64,000 bases of DNA from Halotalea alkalilenta DSM 17697 (GTDB taxonomy: Bacteria; Pseudomonadota; Gammaproteobacteria; Pseudomonadales; Halomonadaceae), in contig NZ_KK211226.1 in NCBI RefSeq assembly GCF_000621205.1, positions 118,947-182,946 on the forward strand, written 5' to 3'. The translations under genes and the position numbers were made by a program. The notes beneath the pieces are model-generated. The model had not been told where the DNA came from. It saw only the letters and a list, made by a program, of their open reading frames with translations, and searched no databases. Shown piece by piece: positions 18,687 through 27,534 of this stretch (position 1 is its first letter; every line of letters starts with the position of its first letter).

Positions 18687-19907
18687 ATGGCGCGCGAGCG
18701 GCTGTCGGCGAGCCAGGCACGGCGCCTTGCGCTCAGCGCCCAGGGTTTCGCCACGCCGCGACCGCAACGCTGCGACCGCGGACACCTGCGCCGGATGCTC
18801 GAGCGTATCCAGGTGCTCCAGATCGATTCGGTCAATGCGGTGGTGCGCGCCCATTACCTGCCGCTGTTCTCGCGGCTCGGCGACTACCCGCGCCAGCTGC
18901 TCGACGAGGCGGCGTGGAGCGGCGGGCGCCACCGCCAGCTGTTCGAATACTGGGGGCATGAAGCCTCACTGTTGCCGCTCGAGCTCTACCCGGCGATGCG
19001 CTGGCGGATGCAGGAAGCACGTGCAGGGGTAGGCATCTACAAGGGGCTTGCGCGCTTCGGCGTCGAGCACCGCGACGTCATCGAGCGGGTGCTGGGCGAG
19101 ATCGAGCGCCACGGCGCGCGCCCGGCGTCCGCGCTCAATACCCGCCAGGGCCCGGCCGGCCCCTGGTGGGACTGGAGCGATGAGAAACACGCGCTGGAGT
19201 GGCTGTTCGCCGCCGGCCTGGTGACCGTCTCCGCCCGGCGCGGTTTCGAACGGCTCTACGACCTGCCTGAACGGGTGCTGCCCAAAGCGGTGCTGGCGCG
19301 CCCGGAACCGGACGCCGCCGCAGCGCAGCGCGAGCTGGTCGAACGCGCGGCCAGGGCGCTCGGCGTCGCCACCCAGCGCGATCTACGCGACTACTACCGG
19401 CTCTCGCCCAAGGCGACCCAGGAGGCACTGCGAGCGCTGGTCGAAGACGGCCGGCTGCGCCCGGTCGAGGTAGAGGGCTGGCGCGAGCCCGGCTATCTGG
19501 CCGGCGACCCGGTGATTCCCCGAAGGATCGAGGCCAGCGCGCTGCTCGCCCCGTTCGATCCGCTGATCTGGGATCGAGCGCGTACCGAACGGCTGTTCGG
19601 CTTCCATTACCGGCTCGAAATCTATGTGCCCGAGGGCAAGCGCCGCTATGGCTACTACGTACTGCCCTTCCTCTTTGGTGAGCGCCTGGTCGCCCGGCTC
19701 GACCTGCGCACCCGGCGGCGCGAAGGCACCCTCGAACTGCTCGCCGTCCATCAGGAACCCGAGGTGGAAATCGACGAACACGAGCTCGAAGCGCTGGCGC
19801 TCGAACTCGAGCGCCTCGCCGACTGGCTCGAACTGCCGCGACTGAAGCTCTCCTGCCCACGCCCGCTGGCAAGCCGCTTGGTGCCGCTGCTGCAGCATCG
19901 GCGCTGA
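18687..19907 (+). CDS. Winged-helix DNA glycosylase, YcaQ (AlkX/AlkZ) family
   Basis: 406-residue protein of the HTH_42 family, whose members (E. coli YcaQ, Streptomyces AlkZ) unhook interstrand DNA crosslinks or remove bulky N7-alkylguanines. SASQARRLALSAQGF begins the first winged helix, and RIQVLQIDSVNAVVRAHYL contains the QxD catalytic motif of the YcaQ subgroup. LLAPFDPLIWDRARTERLFGF and FHYRLEIYVPEGKRRYGYYVLPFL are the conserved C-terminal beta region. It lies four bases after gmhB. A role in crosslink or alkylation repair is predicted from the family, and fits with the FAN1-like and helicase genes at 50-55 kb. Confidence 0.9.
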   Translation: MARERLSASQARRLALSAQGFATPRPQRCDRGHLRRMLERIQVLQIDSVNAVVRAHYLPLFSRLGDYPRQLLDEAAWSGGRHRQLFEYWGHEASLLPLELYPAMRWRMQEARAGVGIYKGLARFGVEHRDVIERVLGEIERHGARPASALNTRQGPAGPWWDWSDEKHALEWLFAAGLVTVSARRGFERLYDLPERVLPKAVLARPEPDAAAAQRELVERAARALGVATQRDLRDYYRLSPKATQEALRALVEDGRLRPVEVEGWREPGYLAGDPVIPRRIEASALLAPFDPLIWDRARTERLFGFHYRLEIYVPEGKRRYGYYVLPFLFGERLVARLDLRTRRREGTLELLAVHQEPEVEIDEHELEALALELERLADWLELPRLKLSCPRPLASRLVPLLQHRR

Positions 19908-20238
19908 AGCCCTTTACCACCCTCCGGTTCGCGTCGATCGGCTGGATGCGCCGACCGCAGGATCAAAAAAATTGATCTCGAAGCCCATCTAAAAATATTT
20001 TAAAGATGCCGCCTGACTCTCTAGCGTGGAACCAAGGTCAAAGACCAAATAACGATAACAATGGAGTCCTCCGATGCCCGCTCGCCTCGATCGCGTCCAT
20101 TGCCCCACCCCACCTTGGCGATTCGATGCCGGGCGCGTGACGCCCCAGGTTCGCTGCGTCACAGGCTGAAGACTTTTTTCGTCATCTCGCCGCGCCAGGC
20201 CGAGAGCGCCATGCGCATCGTTTCTTCCCGGAGCCGAC
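19908..20238. other. Intergenic promoter region of the first amino-acid ABC operon
   Basis: 331 bases without a convincing gene. The first part is AT-rich (19960-20065), with an inverted repeat GATCAA/TTGATC at 19961-19977 followed by an A/T-rich run, the likely promoter for the ABC operon. At 20074-20169 there is a 31-codon open reading frame preceded by GGAG; it could be a leader peptide but has no other support. The rest is GC-rich leader up to the SBP start. Confidence 0.4.
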
Positions 20239-21069
20239 ATGAACAACTACAAACCAAGCTCGATGCTCAAGATCTTCGCCACCGTCCTGGCCTTCGCCAT
20301 TGGTTCCCAAGCGGCCCATGCCGATGTGCTCAGCGATGCCAAGGCGAGCGGAGAGCTCAAGATCGCCACCGAGTTCCACTTCGCGCCCTTCGCCTACCTG
20401 GTCGACGGACAGTACGCCGGGCTCAATCTCGAGCTGATGGATGAAGTCGGCAAACGCTTGGGCTTCGAAGTCAGCTGGATCGACCTGCCCTGGGCGAGCG
20501 TGCTGCCGGGCCTCGAGGCGGGCAACTACGACTTCGTCGCCGGGCCTGCGATGGTCACCCGTGAGCGCCAGAGCCGCTATGCCTTCACCCTGCCGATCGC
20601 CGATGCCACCGTCGGGCTGATCAAGCGGGAGAACGACGACAGCATCGAGAAGCCCGAAGATGTCGCCGGCAAGCGCGTCGGGGTGCAGCGCGGCTCGGCC
20701 CAGGCCGACGAGTTCCGCGCCTTCAACCAGACCCTGCCGGAACCTGCGACGATCACCGAATACGTCGACTTCACCCAGTCGATGGCGGACCTGGCCGCGC
20801 GTCGCGTCGATGCGGTCGCCAACTCGCTGCCCAACATCGCCTACACCGCCACCCAGCGGCCGATGTTCGCGGTGGTCGAGCCGACCTTCGGCAAGCCTGC
20901 CTACTTCGCCTACATGGCGCGCAACGACGCTGAATCCGCCTCACTGGTCGAGGCGATCAACCAAACCCTTGGCCAGATGCACGAGGACGGCTCGCTCGCC
21001 GCGCTGCAGACCAAGTGGTTCGGCGCACCGATGGACGTACCGACCGGCGACTTCGTCCCCGAGCTGTGA
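20239..21069 (+). CDS. Polar amino-acid ABC transporter, periplasmic substrate-binding protein
   Basis: 276-residue SBP_bac_3 family protein. A signal peptide (about 1-28, ...GSQAAHA) precedes GELKIATEFHFAPFAYL, the start of the ligand-binding fold. The remainder shows the usual two-lobe pattern: DYDFVAGPAMVTRERQSRYAF-like switch region, KRVGVQRGSAQADEF, and the C-terminal SLAALQTKWFG. First gene of a four-gene operon (SBP, permease, permease, ATPase). The ligand is probably a polar amino acid or derivative, but residues seen do not discriminate. The ATG has a GGAG at proper spacing. Confidence 0.92.
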   Translation: MNNYKPSSMLKIFATVLAFAIGSQAAHADVLSDAKASGELKIATEFHFAPFAYLVDGQYAGLNLELMDEVGKRLGFEVSWIDLPWASVLPGLEAGNYDFVAGPAMVTRERQSRYAFTLPIADATVGLIKRENDDSIEKPEDVAGKRVGVQRGSAQADEFRAFNQTLPEPATITEYVDFTQSMADLAARRVDAVANSLPNIAYTATQRPMFAVVEPTFGKPAYFAYMARNDAESASLVEAINQTLGQMHEDGSLAALQTKWFGAPMDVPTGDFVPEL

Positions 21070-21136
21070 GACCGCGAGGCTCCGCCGCGCTTGGTTTGCG
21101 CGATGTGGGAAAAACGCAACGGGAGAGTTCATCGCC

Positions 21137-21808
21137 ATGTTCGACTGGACATCCTTCGTCCATAGCCTGCCGCTGCTCGGGCAGGCGCTGCTGGTGACGC
21201 TCAAGGCGTCGCTTGCGGGCAACCTGTTCGGTTTCCTGATCGCGATTCCCGTCACCGCCCTGCGCCTCTCCTCGCGACCGCTCGCCCGCACGCTCGGGGC
21301 GAGCTACATCTTTGTCTTTCGCGGCGTGCCGCTGCTGGTCCAGCTGCTGGTGATCTACTACCTGCTACCGACCACCGGGCTGCCCAACCTGTCGCCGATG
21401 ACTGCCGCCGTGCTGGCGCTGTCGCTGTGCTCCGGCGCCTACATCGCCGAGATCCTGCGCGGCGGCTTCCTCGCCATTCCTCCGGGGCAGATCGAAGCCG
21501 CCCGGCTGCTCGGCATCGGGGCGGCGACGACGCTGGTCCGCATCGAGCTGCCACAGGCGGTGCGCCTGACGCTGCCGTCGCTGGTCAATGAACTGGTGCT
21601 GCTGATCAAGGCCTCGGCACTGATCTCGGTGGTCGGCCTTGCCGATCTCAGCCGGGTGGCGCAGAACCTTGCCGCGTCGGACTACCTGTTCTTCCAGCAC
21701 TACCTGGTGCTGGCACTGGCTTACTGCCTGATCAACCTGCCGCTGACGTTCAGCGGCCGGCTGCTCGAGCGCCACCTGGCACGTTCGCAGTACAGGGCCG
21801 CCGAATGA
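21137..21808 (+). CDS. Amino-acid ABC transporter permease (HisM/GlnP type)
   Basis: 223-residue inner-membrane permease with about five hydrophobic helices. FVFRGVPLLVQLLVIYYLLP and the EAA loop GGFLAIPPGQIEAARLLGI identify the HisMQ family. The ATG at 21137 (MFDWTSF) follows GGGAG by about 14 bases; longer upstream readings overlap the SBP gene in another frame. Its stop overlaps the next permease start (ATGA at 21805), indicating translational coupling and a heterodimeric channel. Confidence 0.93.
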   Translation: MFDWTSFVHSLPLLGQALLVTLKASLAGNLFGFLIAIPVTALRLSSRPLARTLGASYIFVFRGVPLLVQLLVIYYLLPTTGLPNLSPMTAAVLALSLCSGAYIAEILRGGFLAIPPGQIEAARLLGIGAATTLVRIELPQAVRLTLPSLVNELVLLIKASALISVVGLADLSRVAQNLAASDYLFFQHYLVLALAYCLINLPLTFSGRLLERHLARSQYRAAE

Positions 21809-22464
21809 ATTTCGATCCTTCCATCCTCACCACGCATGCAGGCGAGATCGGCGACGCCTTCCTGGTCACCGTCAAGACCTGGCTGCTCGGCAGCGCGCTC
21901 GGGTTGATCGTCGGACTCGCCCTCGCCCTGCTGATCCGCTCGCTGGGCCGATGGGCGCGGCTGCCGCTGCTGGCGTTGAGCGAGCTGATACGCGGCACGC
22001 CGTTCCTGGTGATCTGCTTCATCCTCTACTACGGCGGGCCGAGCATCGGGATCGACCTGAACGCGATCTTCGCCGGCATCGTCTGCATCGGTTTCTATTC
22101 CAGCGTCTACTTCGCCGAGATCTTCCGCAGCGGCTTCAACGCGGTGCCTCGCGGCCAGCTCGAGGCAGCCGAGTGCCTGGGGCTCGGCCGCTGGCAGCTG
22201 CTCGTGCGCATCGAACTGCCGCAGATGCTGGTGATCATTCTGCCGGCGCTCACCAATCTGCTCACCGTGCTGTGCAAGGAGACCGCGATTCTCTCGATCA
22301 TCACCGTGCCTGAGCTGACCGCGGTGCTCGGCGGAATCGGTACGCGCACCTTCTCCTTCGCCGAGACCCTGGTCGCGCTATGCCTCGCCTACCTGCTGCT
22401 GGTCGAGCTCACCGCACGCGTGGGCAACTGGCTGGAGCGGCGCGTCGGCGGCTACCTCAATTGA
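21805..22464 (+). CDS. Amino-acid ABC transporter permease, second subunit
   Basis: 219-residue permease of the same HisMQ family. LSELIRGTPFLVICFILYYGGP and the EAA motif SGFNAVPRGQLEAAECLGLGRWQ are clear. Overlap of four bases with the preceding permease and 16 bases to the ATPase gene place it in the same operon. It presumably pairs with the product of 21137-21808 to form the membrane channel. Confidence 0.93.
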   Translation: MNFDPSILTTHAGEIGDAFLVTVKTWLLGSALGLIVGLALALLIRSLGRWARLPLLALSELIRGTPFLVICFILYYGGPSIGIDLNAIFAGIVCIGFYSSVYFAEIFRSGFNAVPRGQLEAAECLGLGRWQLLVRIELPQMLVIILPALTNLLTVLCKETAILSIITVPELTAVLGGIGTRTFSFAETLVALCLAYLLLVELTARVGNWLERRVGGYLN

Positions 22465-22480
22465 CCCGGGAGCGAATCCG

Positions 22481-23380
22481 ATGAGCCAGTCCCCGACCAC
22501 CCCACAGGCCCGTTTTCCCGCGATTCGGCTCGACCAGGTCGGCAAGCGCTTCGGCGATCACCAGGTGCTCGAGGGAATCGATCTGGAGGTCGCCCACTCC
22601 GAAGTGGTCTGCCTGATCGGCCCCTCGGGCTCGGGCAAGAGCACCCTGCTGCGCTGCATGGCCTTTCTCGAGCACTACGACCAAGGCGAAATCTACATCG
22701 AGGGCGCACTGATCGGCTGGGAGATCGACGACCAGGGCCGCCGCAGGCGAGCCTCGAATCGCCGCCTGCGCCAGAGCAGGAGCAATCTCGGCATGGTGTT
22801 CCAGCAGTTCAACCTATGGCCGCACATGACCGCCCTGGGCAACGTCAGCGAAGCGCTCAAACGGGTGAAGGGGCTTTCGCGCCTGGATGCCGAGCGCCGG
22901 GGTCGCCAGGCGCTCGAGCGCGTCGGCCTGCTCGACAAGGCCGACGCCCATCCTGCGCGGCTCTCCGGCGGACAGCAGCAGCGGGTGGCGATAGCCCGCG
23001 CCCTGGCGATGGAACCCAAGATCATGCTGTTCGACGAGCCCACTTCCGCGCTCGATCCCGAGCTGGTCGGCGAAGTGCTGGCGGTGATGAAAAGACTCGC
23101 GAGCGAAGGCATGACCATGGTCGTGGTCACTCATGAGATGGGCTTCGCCGCGCGGATGGCGGACACCCTGGTGTTTCTCGATCATGGACGCATCATCGCC
23201 CGGGGGGCGCCGGCCCAGGTATTCGGCGAAGAGGCGCCGCCGCGCGTACGCCAGTTCCTCCAGGACTACCTGGAACGCAACGCCCTGCTGATCGACGCCA
23301 ACACCGAGGCCCCCGGGGCGATGCCATCGAGCATCAGCGCAGGCGACGGGGCCGCCGCTGCGACCAAGGGCATGTTCTGA
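22481..23380 (+). CDS. Amino-acid ABC transporter ATP-binding protein
   Basis: 299-residue ATPase of the PAAT family. Walker A is GPSGSGKST (47-55), the Q-loop lies in FQQFNLWPHM, the signature is LSGGQQQR, Walker B is IMLFDEPTSALDP, and the switch His is in VVVTHEMGFA. An Arg-rich insertion (GRRRRASNRRLRQSR) between Walker A and the Q-loop and a 40-residue C-terminal tail make it longer than the usual 240-260. Last gene of the operon; a perfect GC hairpin follows. Confidence 0.94.
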   Translation: MSQSPTTPQARFPAIRLDQVGKRFGDHQVLEGIDLEVAHSEVVCLIGPSGSGKSTLLRCMAFLEHYDQGEIYIEGALIGWEIDDQGRRRRASNRRLRQSRSNLGMVFQQFNLWPHMTALGNVSEALKRVKGLSRLDAERRGRQALERVGLLDKADAHPARLSGGQQQRVAIARALAMEPKIMLFDEPTSALDPELVGEVLAVMKRLASEGMTMVVVTHEMGFAARMADTLVFLDHGRIIARGAPAQVFGEEAPPRVRQFLQDYLERNALLIDANTEAPGAMPSSISAGDGAAAATKGMF

Positions 23381-23427
23381 GTTCGATCGAGCCGCCGCAC
23401 CCAGGCCCTATGCTCCAAAACAAAGCA

Positions 23428-23447
23428 GGGCGGCCAGATGGCCGCCC
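23428..23447. terminator. Hairpin between ABC operon and glycine-zipper gene
   Basis: GGGCGGCC-AGAT-GGCCGCCC is a perfect 8-bp stem with a 4-base loop, followed on the plus strand by CGTCGTCCTTTT and preceded on the other side by AAAACAAAG. It can serve as a bidirectional terminator for the convergent genes on either side. Confidence 0.75.
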
Positions 23448-23513
23448 CGTCGTCCTTTTACACGCTCATCCATGAGCGCTCGTCCTTGTCCGTTCATCCC
23501 TGGGTTGTGAACC

Positions 23514-24068
23514 TCAGCCCTGGGGAACGCCGCCGTTCTGCCCAGGCAGTACCACCTGGCCGTTGTAGACCGGCAGACGCTTGCCCGGGTCCTGCTCGGT
23601 ACGCACGGTGCGATTCTGACCGTCATAGCTGTAGACCACGTCGAAACCGACCTGCTCCTCGTGGCTCTCGGTGACCGTGTGGCAGCGGTTCTCGGTAGTG
23701 GTATAGGTGCTGCCGCGATTCATGTTGCCTTGGATCTGGTTACCGGCATAGCCGCCGCCCACCGCACCCGCGGCGGTCAGGATCTTCTTGCCGGAGCCAC
23801 CGCCGAACTGGTTGCCGACCAGACCACCGATCACCGCGCCCGCGGCGGTGCCGATGATGTTGTTACTGTCGGCCGGCGGCTTGTAGTGATTGACGCTGAC
23901 CTGCTCGCAAACCTGCCGTGGGGTCTCGACGGTGCGGGACACCGGGGTGACGCTGAGCACTTCCGCATAGGCCGGCTCATTGCTACCACCGACATAGGAG
24001 GCCACTGCGACGCCGCCGACAATGCCGAGGACACCGATCGTGGCACCGATCGCAATCGATTTGTTCAT
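23514..24068 (-). CDS. Glycine zipper 2TM domain protein (17-kDa surface antigen-like)
   Basis: 184-residue envelope protein. The N-terminus MNKSIAIGATIGVLGIVGGVAVASYVG is a hydrophobic anchor or uncleaved signal. The middle has the glycine zipper IGTAAGAVIGGLVGNQFGGGSGKKILTAAGAVGGGYAGNQ (two GxxxG-rich helices, about 70-110). The C-terminal part has two Cys and a beta-rich VGFDVVYSYDGQNRTVRT segment common in this family. Such proteins sit in the envelope and are of unclear function. It is a single gene flanked by a terminator and an AT-rich upstream region. Confidence 0.85.
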   Translation of the reverse strand: MNKSIAIGATIGVLGIVGGVAVASYVGGSNEPAYAEVLSVTPVSRTVETPRQVCEQVSVNHYKPPADSNNIIGTAAGAVIGGLVGNQFGGGSGKKILTAAGAVGGGYAGNQIQGNMNRGSTYTTTENRCHTVTESHEEQVGFDVVYSYDGQNRTVRTEQDPGKRLPVYNGQVVLPGQNGGVPQG

Positions 24069-24557
24069 CGCTCAACTCCCTGAATGGAACGTCCCTACCC
24101 TTCTCGTCGGGGCTGACGACGCGCACGCCGACGGGACGAATCATGCGCTGCTGGAAGCGAATCCTATGCGGTGCCCACGGGCGCCACCACGGGCATTTGG
24201 TAATCATTGTATCTGCGCGTTAAATTCGCCAAATGAGTCAAAGGTCACAAAAAATGCGGACATTTTCGAAGAAAAAGACATTTTTCCAGTTACATTCCAT
24301 AGTGTATGTATCTCTCTGAGAACAGCGCTTACGCCGCCATCGGCCAAGATCGCTCACCATCAGCCAACGATTCTTTACCGAAAGGTGGCCGATCGCGTAC
24401 AGCGCAACGGGTGCTACCATGCCCGCCTTGGTGAGGAAACCAGGCGCCGCGACCGCGCCGACGGCGGCGCAGCCCTTTGGCAAGCTCACGCACGCCGTCC
24501 TGGCCACGTACAAACAGGGCGATGTGTCGCTGCGTTTCGAGCGAGCTGGAGACGGGA
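24069..24557. other. Intergenic region between glycine-zipper gene and ETF-QO
   Basis: About 490 bases upstream of both divergent genes. The segment 24205-24330 is markedly AT-rich for this genome and is the likely site of both promoters. No open frame here has convincing coding character, and no clear operator or RNA motif was recognised. Confidence 0.4.
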
Positions 24558-26210
24558 ATGGATGTAGAGGTAATGGAATTCGACGTAGTGATCGTCGGCG
24601 CGGGCCCGAGCGGACTGGCGGCGGCGTGCCGCCTGATGCAAGGCGCTCGGGCGGCGGGCCGCGAACTGAGCGTCTGTGTGCTCGAGAAAGGATCCGAAGT
24701 GGGCGCTCACATCGTCTCTGGCGCGGTATTCGACCCGCGAGCGCTCGACGAGCTCTTCCCTGACTGGGCCAGCGAAGGCGCCCCCACCGGGCCGATGGTC
24801 GCCGAAGATGGCCTGTACTGGCTGAGCGATGCCGAACGCTCCAGGCGCCTGCCTGGCGCCTTGGTGCCGAAAAGCCTGCACAACCTTGGCCACGAGCCTG
24901 CTCATCGCCTGATCTCGGCCGCAGACCTTTGTCGCTGGCTCGCCGAGCGCGCCGAAGCACTCGGCGTCGATCTGTTCCCGGGCTTCGCCGCCCAGTCATT
25001 GATCATCGAACAAGAGCAGGTACGTGGCGTGGTCACCGGTGCGCTGGGGATCGCCGCAGACGGCAGCGAAAAGCCCGGCTATGCGCCGGGCATGGAGCTG
25101 CGGGCCCGACATACTCTGTTCGCCGAAGGCTCCCGCGGCCATCTCGGCAAGCAGCTGATCGAACGCTTCGCGCTGGCCCAGGGACGCGCCACCCAGCACC
25201 ATGCGATCGGGCTCAAGGAGATCTGGGAAATCCCCCAGGCCCAGCATCGCCCCGGACGCGTGCAGCACGGTGCCGGCTGGCCGCTGGGTCGCGGCAGCCA
25301 CGGCGGCTGGTTTCTCTATCATCTGGATGCGCAACGGGTAGCGGTCGGGCTGATCGTCGATCTCGACTACACCAACCCTTGGCTGTCGCCGTTCGAGGAG
25401 TTCCAGCGGCTCAAGCACCATCCGCTGATCCGCGCCCAGCTCGAGGGCGGCGAGCGCCTCGGCTACGCCGCACGGGCGCTGACCAAGGGCGGGCCGGAAG
25501 CGCTGCCCAAGCTGGCCTTCCCTGGCGGGGCGCTGCTCGGCTGCGACGCGGGCACCCTCGATGTCTCGCGGATCAAGGGGCTGCACATGGCGATGAAGTC
25601 GGGCATGGTCGCCGCCGACACCCTGCTCGCCGCAAGCGACGAAGCGCTCGAGCTTGGCCGTGGACTGGCGGACTTCGACACCGCCTGGGCCGACAGCTGG
25701 GCCGGACGCGAGCATGCGGCGAGCCAAGGATTCGGTGCCGCACTGCACCGCCTGGGCCCGCTGCTCGGCGGCGCCTGGAACCTGATCGACCAGTGGCTGG
25801 GCAAGCGCTTGCCGAAGCTCACCGACCCGCGCCCGGACCATGCCAGCCTGCGCGAAGCGAGCGAGGCGCCACGTATCGACTATCCCAAGGCGGACAACCG
25901 GCTCTCCTTCGATCGGCTCTCGTCGGTATATCTCACCAACGTCTACCACGAGGAGGACCAGCCCTGCCATTTGCATCTCGCCGATGCCGAGGTGCCGATC
26001 AGGGACAATCTGCCGCACTACGCCGAGCCCGCGACCCGCTACTGCCCGGCGGCGGTCTACGAGGTAGTGGAAGAGCAAGGGCAGACGCGGTTCCGGATCA
26101 ATTTCCAGAACTGCATCCACTGCAAGACCTGCGATATCAAGGACCCGGCGCAGAACATCACCTGGGTGCCACCTGAAGGCGGCAACGGCCCCAACTACCG
26201 CAGCATGTGA
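24558..26210 (+). CDS. Electron transfer flavoprotein-ubiquinone oxidoreductase
   Basis: 550-residue membrane-associated flavo-iron-sulfur enzyme passing electrons from reduced ETF (EtfAB) to ubiquinone. FDVVIVGAGPSGLAAACRL is the FAD-binding Rossmann motif, and GAHIVSGAVFDPRAL follows. The C-terminal part carries the 4Fe-4S ligands: Cys in TRYCPAAVYEV and three in NCIHCKTCDIKDPAQNI. Length fits the family (about 550). The start at 24558 (MDVEVMEFD) is chosen because homologues begin a few residues before MEFDVV; an ATG at 24573 is possible. Its partner genes etfBA are 1.3 kb away on the minus strand. Confidence 0.95.
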   Translation: MDVEVMEFDVVIVGAGPSGLAAACRLMQGARAAGRELSVCVLEKGSEVGAHIVSGAVFDPRALDELFPDWASEGAPTGPMVAEDGLYWLSDAERSRRLPGALVPKSLHNLGHEPAHRLISAADLCRWLAERAEALGVDLFPGFAAQSLIIEQEQVRGVVTGALGIAADGSEKPGYAPGMELRARHTLFAEGSRGHLGKQLIERFALAQGRATQHHAIGLKEIWEIPQAQHRPGRVQHGAGWPLGRGSHGGWFLYHLDAQRVAVGLIVDLDYTNPWLSPFEEFQRLKHHPLIRAQLEGGERLGYAARALTKGGPEALPKLAFPGGALLGCDAGTLDVSRIKGLHMAMKSGMVAADTLLAASDEALELGRGLADFDTAWADSWAGREHAASQGFGAALHRLGPLLGGAWNLIDQWLGKRLPKLTDPRPDHASLREASEAPRIDYPKADNRLSFDRLSSVYLTNVYHEEDQPCHLHLADAEVPIRDNLPHYAEPATRYCPAAVYEVVEEQGQTRFRINFQNCIHCKTCDIKDPAQNITWVPPEGGNGPNYRSM

Positions 26211-26234
26211 GGCGCCAGCGAAAGCGCCCAGGGC

Positions 26235-26510
26235 TCACGCCGAAGCGCTGCGCTCGGCCAGGGCGTGGATGAAGCTCACATCGCCGACCCATACCAGCGC
26301 CACCAGATTGAGCACGGTGACCAGGGTACCGAGCAGCAGCGGCCGCTTGCTCGGGCCCTCGGCCGCGATGCCGAGTCCGACTGCGTGGAGCATTGCGCAC
26401 GCGAACAGCAGTGGATAGCCATCGAGAGTGCTCATCGCGAGCAGCGGCGGAAGTGCAACCACCAGCACCGCGACTGCGGTCCAGGCATAACGAAGACGAA
26501 CGGCGCCCAT
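26235..26510 (-). CDS. Small membrane protein of unknown function
   Basis: About 91 residues from an ATG at 26510 (MGAVRLRYAW) with three hydrophobic segments: AWTAVAVLVVALPPLLAM, LLFACAMLHAVGLGIA and LLGTLVTVLNLVALVWVG. An earlier in-frame ATG at 26543 would give 102 residues; neither start has a strong ribosome-binding site. No family recognised. It lies convergent to ETF-QO and just downstream of another small membrane protein gene. Confidence 0.5.
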   Translation of the reverse strand: MGAVRLRYAWTAVAVLVVALPPLLAMSTLDGYPLLFACAMLHAVGLGIAAEGPSKRPLLLGTLVTVLNLVALVWVGDVSFIHALAERSASA

Positions 26511-26589
26511 GCAGCGAGCCTCGAGGCAATTCAAGGGGGCCATAGGATATACGATCGAGGCAGCCGCGGCGATCCGAGCCGGATCACCT

Positions 26590-26940
26590 TCAGCCGGTGG
26601 CGAGGCGCAGCACCAGTCGACCCGCGACCAGCGCCACACCCGCGGAGATCGCAAGCCCCAGCGCGCCGGCCAGGTACTGCTTGAGCCGCGCCGGGGTGGC
26701 CGAGAACAATTTCCACTTCTTGATCAGGTAGGCGATCCCGTCGATCGACTGCATGAACAGCAGCACGAACAGGGCGAGCGCCACCGCGATCACCAGCCAG
26801 CCCGACGGGGTGTCCACATAGCGGGTCCCGGCGCTGAACAGGGCTCCGACCAGCACAAGCCTGGCCACCCAAGCGAACAGGGCGTCCACATAGCCGTGCG
26901 ACTTCATCCATTCATAAAGATCAGCGAAACGATCGAGCAT
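26590..26940 (-). CDS. Small membrane protein of unknown function
   Basis: About 116 residues from ATG 26940 (MLDRFADLYEWMKSHGY). It has three hydrophobic segments (ALFAWVARLVLVGALFSAG, GWLVIAVALALFVLLFMQSI, YLAGALGLAISAGVALVAG) with a basic loop IKKWKLFSATPARLKQ. The hydrophobicity pattern and codon use look real, but no family is recognised. It may be co-transcribed with the 26235-26510 gene 80 bases downstream. Confidence 0.6.
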   Translation of the reverse strand: MLDRFADLYEWMKSHGYVDALFAWVARLVLVGALFSAGTRYVDTPSGWLVIAVALALFVLLFMQSIDGIAYLIKKWKLFSATPARLKQYLAGALGLAISAGVALVAGRLVLRLATG

Positions 26941-27194
26941 ACCGTGTCCATCCCAAGGATATCGTCCGCCACCGCCGGCGGCCGAGCGATGCAAGGCAGG
27001 ATAGCACCCGCCTCATCGATCTAGGTGACAACCGCGCGAGGTCGACTTAGCATAGTGGCGCGCCGATTTAATCAGCAACTTGCGGGGCGCGCGACGCCTT
27101 CGGGCGGTCGAAGAAATTCCGCTAAAGCAGCTTGCCGGCGACGCCTCGCGCCTCCGGGCCAGCGGCTCTCATCGGCCCAGGAACATCATCCAAC

Positions 27195-27521
27195 ATGAAT
27201 CAAGCGCTATCCTCGGCACAGCTCGCCGAGCTCCCCGTCCGACCTCATCGTGCGCTGCTCTACGGCACCGACCAGCCCCAGCTACTGAAACGCCTCGACA
27301 TCTGGCGGCGCGGCAAGCGCCTCGCCGCTGCCGCCGTGGAGATCGAGTTCATCAGCTCGAGCGTCGAGCTCGCCGCGCTCAGCGGTCGAGTCGAACTGCT
27401 GGTCTGCCAACCGCGCAGCGACGACGACTTCGCCAACCTCCTGCGGCTCGCGGCGACCCGCGCCGAGGAAGCGCTGTTCCTGCGCCCGTGCCGCGGCGAC
27501 CGCGCCATGCGGCCGCGCTGA
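27195..27521 (+). CDS. Hypothetical cytosolic protein
   Basis: 108 residues starting MNQALSSAQLAELPVRPHRALLYG, with mixed alpha/beta character and no signal peptide, membrane segment or motif I recognise. Its 3' end converges on etfA with 13 bases between the stops. Coding status is supported by GC-rich third positions and a plausible fold-like pattern, but the ribosome-binding site is poor. Function unknown. Confidence 0.45.
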   Translation: MNQALSSAQLAELPVRPHRALLYGTDQPQLLKRLDIWRRGKRLAAAAVEIEFISSSVELAALSGRVELLVCQPRSDDDFANLLRLAATRAEEALFLRPCRGDRAMRPR

Positions 27522-27534
27522 CACTCAGCCCGGG

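Noticed and set aside
26235..26654. 139-codon form of the small membrane protein
   Set aside because: The first 48 residues lack homology or hydrophobic pattern and overlap the neighbouring small gene; a start at 26510 or 26543 is more reasonable.
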